From the NCBI RefSeq assembly GCF_040548735.1, contig NZ_JBEPSD010000004.1, forward strand, positions 1 to 64,000: 64,000 nt of DNA, read 5' to 3'. Below are positions 61,242-64,000 of this stretch, one piece after another. The notes under the pieces were generated by a model. It saw only the letters and a list, made by a program, of their open reading frames with translations, did not search any database and was not told the DNA's origin. The translations under genes were made by a program, and so were the position numbers. This DNA comes from Rhodanobacter soli (GTDB taxonomy: Bacteria > Pseudomonadota > Gammaproteobacteria > Xanthomonadales > Rhodanobacteraceae). Within the stretch, counting starts at the first letter, position 1. Each line of letters opens with the position of its first letter.

Positions 61242-61820
61242 TCAGCCGGGCAGGCGGCCGGCGATGACGCTGCGCTGCGGCTGCGCGACCCACCGCCCGG
61301 TGGGCTCGGCCTGTTCGTAGGCGAAATATTCTGCCAGGTCGCCGCCATAGACGTGCAGCGAGAGTGCCGTGTCGTGCCGCGACAGGTTGCGGCAGCGATG
61401 CGCATGCCCGCGATCGCCTTCGAACCAGACGCCGTCGCCCGGGCCGAGCCAGTTGCGGCCATGCAGGCTCAACTCGCCGGAGTCGGCATCGCGGCGATAC
61501 GACTGCACTTCCAGCGCGCCCACCAGGGTCATTTCCAGGCCCCACAGGCCGGCGTGGTCGTGTACGGGAGTGGCGTGGTTCGGCGGCCACGCCAGTATCA
61601 ACACGCTGATCGGCGGCTTGCTGCGCTCGGCCAGTAGCCAGCGTTCGAAACCGTGCCGGCGCTGGCGCAGCGAGGCCAGCCGGGTGGCCAGCGCCGAGGC
61701 GTCCTGGTGCACCACGCGGCCCAGTTCGCGCGCCATCGTGGCGAGGTCGGGGTGTTCGACGGCGGCATGCTCGAGCGCGATCGTGCGCAGGGTCTTCAAG
61801 GTGTGCTGATGCTTGCCCAT
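61242..61820 (-). CDS. Cysteine dioxygenase-family cupin
   Basis: 192 residues. The cupin iron site is visible: PPNHATPVHDHAGLWGLEM (His87, His89), and the second-motif His in FEGDRGHAHRCRNLS. Cysteine dioxygenases make cysteine sulfinate from cysteine and O2; related bacterial enzymes act on mercaptopropionate or mercaptosuccinate. Length agrees with bacterial CDO. First gene of a likely unit with the flavoprotein and cls. MGKHQHTLKTL start is unremarkable. Confidence 0.88.
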   Translation of the reverse strand: MGKHQHTLKTLRTIALEHAAVEHPDLATMARELGRVVHQDASALATRLASLRQRRHGFERWLLAERSKPPISVLILAWPPNHATPVHDHAGLWGLEMTLVGALEVQSYRRDADSGELSLHGRNWLGPGDGVWFEGDRGHAHRCRNLSRHDTALSLHVYGGDLAEYFAYEQAEPTGRWVAQPQRSVIAGRLPG

Positions 61821-61971
61821 GCGTGGAACCTGGCAGGGTGAATGGGCGCCAGTGGAGCATGCGTATCGTTAAAGACGCGTAAGCCGGCGGCATCGCCGCA
61901 GGCACTTGCGCGGGCGTGCGGACGGGCATCCGGCCGGCGTGGCCGCCGACCGGATGCCCGCTGCGGGAGCG

Positions 61972-62637
61972 CTATTCGCGCAGGTCGAACGTCACCGGCA
62001 CCCGCGCCCATGCGCGTACCGCCTGTCCGTTCACCATCGCCGGCTGGAACCGCCATCCGGCCAGCACCTGCTCGGCGGCGCTGCGGTCGAGCAGCAGGTA
62101 GCCGCTGCCGTGCTCCACCGATACCTGCACCGGCTTGCCGGTCTCATCCACCAGCACGCGCAGCAGCACGGTGCCCTGCATGCGCTGCTGCAGGGCACGG
62201 GTGGGGAAGCGCAGCGGGGCCGAGCGGTAGGCCAGGCTGGCTTCGACCGGCGCCGTCAGTGCCGGCCCGGGTGTAGTGGCGCTTGGCAGCAGGGTCGGAG
62301 TGGCGACCGGCGGTGCGGCGACGTTGCCTTCGGTACTCGGCACGACGGCCGGCGGGTTGGCCGGCAACGGCCGCGTGTGCGCGACCGGCGCGACGGGTGG
62401 ATGCGGCAAGGGTGTCATCTCGACCGGCGGCGGCGGGGGCAGTGGCGGTTCCGGCTTGACGAAATGGATCGTGGGTATCGGGTCGATCTGTTCGATCGCG
62501 TGGAAAAACGCCGGGCCGGTCGGTCGCGAGGCGATCACGATCACGGCAAGGTTGAGTGCGATCGCGGCGCTGATGGCGGCGATGCGTGCACGGTCGGGGT
62601 GGGTGCGATGAGCTACGGCCAGGCTTGCGGACGACAT
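61972..62637 (-). CDS. tonB: Energy transducer TonB
   Basis: 221 residues. N-terminal helix (IAAISAAIALNLAVIVIAS) anchors it in the inner membrane, a Pro-rich periplasmic span follows (PEPPLPPPPPVEMTPLPHPP), and the C-terminal TonB domain includes SLAYRSAPLRFPTRALQQRM, GTVLLRVLVDETGKPVQVSV and RFQPAMVNGQAVRAWARVPV. It passes proton-motive energy to outer-membrane receptors such as the one at 17492-20302. No exbB/exbD next to it. Confidence 0.93.
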   Translation of the reverse strand: MSSASLAVAHRTHPDRARIAAISAAIALNLAVIVIASRPTGPAFFHAIEQIDPIPTIHFVKPEPPLPPPPPVEMTPLPHPPVAPVAHTRPLPANPPAVVPSTEGNVAAPPVATPTLLPSATTPGPALTAPVEASLAYRSAPLRFPTRALQQRMQGTVLLRVLVDETGKPVQVSVEHGSGYLLLDRSAAEQVLAGWRFQPAMVNGQAVRAWARVPVTFDLRE

Positions 62638-62796
62638 GGCGACCTCCTGACTTCGGTGGGGATGTTGCGGCGGTCACGCTGCGCGAGCAGGGGGATCGTG
62701 CCGTCGCGACTGCAGCGTATGCCCCGGGCAGGCGGTTGCGCAAGCAGACGGCTGGATGGCCAAATGCCGGTTGGCGGCACTGCGGCCGCGGCGGGC

Positions 62797-62824
62797 AAAA
62801 AAAGCCCCGCGGGGAGGGCGGGGC
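62797..62824 (-). terminator. Hairpin with A7 on its left, leftward terminator-like
   Basis: GCCCCGC / GCGGGGC pairing with AAAAAAA at 62797-62803, so a leftward RNA would end in U7. It lies upstream of tonB and may shield it from read-through. Confidence 0.6.
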
Positions 62825-63003
62825 GGTAAGGGCGGGTGGTCGGGGGAATGCGCACACCCGCAACGGCAGCTTGCGCTGCGGCGGCCCTGATCGGGTGTGG
62901 ATGCTTCGTGAAGGCGGTTTTCACGCCGGCGCTCGCCGTGGACGCCGCCGTCCTGCAACAATCGGTGCCTGGCAACGGGGCCGGCATGCACCGGGGAACG
63001 ACG

Positions 63004-63438
63004 ATGAACCTGATCAAATGGGTAGGCGTGGTGGGTCTGGCATGCGGCGGCCTGCTGCCGGGCACGCCAGCGCGGGCCGACGACATTTCCTGCAAGATGA
63101 GTTTCCAGTTGTCCGGCTGGTCGGTGTTCTACAAGACCGCCAGTGGCAGCGGCACAGTCCATTGCAGCAACGGGCAGAGCCTGCACGTGAAGCTGCGCGC
63201 CAAGGGCGGCGGCCTGACCTTCGGCAAGACGAAGATCACCGACGGCGTGGGCAAGTTCAGCGGCGTCGGCAACGTGCGCGATGTGCTGGGCCACTATGCC
63301 AACGCCGAGGCGCATGCCGGCGCGGAGAAGTCGGCCGCGGCGCAGGTGCTGACCAAGGGCAACGTCTCGCTGGCGCTCAGCGGCAAGGGCGAGGGCTGGA
63401 ACCTGGGCGTGGCGTTCGGCGCGTTCATCATCGAATAA
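63004..63438 (+). CDS. Exported hypothetical protein
   Basis: 144 residues. Signal peptide LIKWVGVVGLACGGLLPGTPARA, then a beta-rich mature part: ISCKMSFQLSGWSVFYKTAS, GSGTVHCSNGQSLHVKLRAK, GLTFGKTKITDGVGKFSGVG and a C-terminal VSLALSGKGEGWNLGVAFGAFIIE. The alternating pattern suggests a small beta-barrel or lipocalin-like fold. No family recognised. Start at 63004; an ATG at 62836 would give a long Ala-rich extension without support. Confidence 0.65.
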   Translation: MNLIKWVGVVGLACGGLLPGTPARADDISCKMSFQLSGWSVFYKTASGSGTVHCSNGQSLHVKLRAKGGGLTFGKTKITDGVGKFSGVGNVRDVLGHYANAEAHAGAEKSAAAQVLTKGNVSLALSGKGEGWNLGVAFGAFIIE

Positions 63439-63537
63439 CGTGACGGGGTACCGGCGCGGCCATGCGCCACGATAGGCGGGCGCGGGCACAGCCGGTTAAG
63501 GTATGCCCAAGCGCCTCGCATTCCCCAGGAGTCCCGC

Positions 63538-64000
63538 ATGTCCGCCACATCCGGCACGGTGATCCCGCGCTACAGCTTCGGCGACGAGCTTGCCAGCAGC
63601 ATCATCCACGGCCTCGGCATCGTGCTCAGCATCGCCGGGCTGGCGACGCTGGTGGCGTTCGCGGCCCTGCATGGCAATGCGCTGACCGTGGTGGCCTGCG
63701 CGGTGTTCGGCACCTCGCTGGTGCTGCTGTACACCGCCTCCACGCTGTACCACTCGATTTCGGCGGCGGCGGCCAAACCGGCGTTGCGCACGCTCGACCA
63801 CATCGCGATCTACGTGCTGATCGCCGGCACCTACACGCCGTTCACCCTGGTGGCCCTGCCCGGGGCGTGGGGCTGGAGCCTGTTCGTGGCCGTGTGGGCG
63901 CTGGCGCTGGCCGGTACCGCGCTGGAGCTGGGTCTGCTCAAGCGTTATCACAAGCTGGCGGTGCTGCTGTACGTGGGCATGGGCTGGATCGGCATGGTCG
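63538..64000 (+). CDS. Hemolysin III / PAQR family membrane protein (3' truncated by window)
   Basis: 154 visible residues. Family text: RYSFGDELASSIIHGLGIVL (conserved His), LLYTASTLYHSI (conserved Ser-x-x-x-His) and KPALRTLDHIAIYVLIAGTYTPF (conserved Asp-His), i.e. the three polar sites of PAQR-type channels/hydrolases. Several helices are seen before the window ends. CAGGAGTCCCGC precedes ATG 63538. Confidence 0.92.
   Translation, partial: MSATSGTVIPRYSFGDELASSIIHGLGIVLSIAGLATLVAFAALHGNALTVVACAVFGTSLVLLYTASTLYHSISAAAAKPALRTLDHIAIYVLIAGTYTPFTLVALPGAWGWSLFVAVWALALAGTALELGLLKRYHKLAVLLYVGMGWIGMV

Noticed and set aside
1-64000. tRNA, rRNA, CRISPR arrays, complete IS elements
   Set aside because: None seen on reading both strands; no transposase or Cas-like proteins among the open frames.

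Overview
The window is a high-GC (roughly two thirds G+C) chromosomal stretch of a Gram-negative gammaproteobacterium. Gene content (TonB, TonB-dependent receptor, LytS/LytTR pair, L,D-transpeptidases, many lipoproteins, alternative start codons, very tight gene overlaps) and the style of the proteins suggest Lysobacterales (Xanthomonadales), most likely Rhodanobacteraceae (Dyella/Rhodanobacter-like). This placement is inferred from memory of the families, not from an alignment. I saw no rRNA, tRNA, CRISPR array or intact insertion sequence.

Layout. 1-1990: a lower-GC accessory patch with the 3' end of an RHS-repeat protein, an overlapping two-helix membrane protein (candidate immunity), an unassigned ORF, two GGGGTCAG-type repeats and a truncated exported NTF2-like gene. 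1991-8664: gamma-glutamyltransferase, a small coiled-coil protein, a SAM methyltransferase, a transglutaminase-like/TPR protein, a polytopic membrane protein, a DUF3016 protein and an OsmC protein. 8990-14365: GH3 and GH30 glycosidases and an M14-type peptidase. 14454-31112: a large carbohydrate utilisation locus. Leftward genes encode the outer-membrane and periplasmic side: a sialidase-fold protein with a C-terminal carbohydrate-binding-like domain, SGNH esterase, TonB-dependent receptor, clan GH-A hydrolase and exported aldose 1-epimerase. A rightward eight-gene operon encodes a FadR-type regulator, DgoK, DgoA, DgoD, an SDR dehydrogenase, an SMP-30 lactonase, a GalP-type symporter and a GH43 enzyme. 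Together the intracellular genes spell the oxidative (De Ley-Doudoroff) D-galactose pathway: galactose to galactonolactone, galactonate, 2-keto-3-deoxygalactonate, its 6-phosphate, then pyruvate and glyceraldehyde 3-phosphate. Three near-identical TTGTxxxACAA-like sites, one spanning the regulator's own start codon, tie the two arms together.

31363-37958: DinB-like protein, a yybP-ykoY (Mn2+) riboswitch leader followed by a zinc-ribbon protein and a TerC-family membrane protein, GNAT, small proteins, an alpha/beta hydrolase and an M3 dipeptidase lipoprotein with a clear terminator. 38268-39274: an integron attC-like site directly downstream of an acyltransferase gene of lower GC. 39478-50918: DUF454, an exported endonuclease/phosphatase-fold protein, a lipoprotein, a DUF2167/membrane/J-domain trio, periplasmic trehalase, a frameshifted membrane gene, an N-acetylmuramidase overlapping a lipoprotein gene (candidate toxin/immunity pair), a META/DUF4377-like lipoprotein and two divergently transcribed L,D-transpeptidases. 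51143-64000: housekeeping and regulatory genes (HMA-like, TrmO, YCII, HAD, PIN, LytTR two-component system, nicotinamidase, cardiolipin synthase, flavoprotein plus cysteine dioxygenase, TonB) ending in a truncated hemolysin III/PAQR gene.
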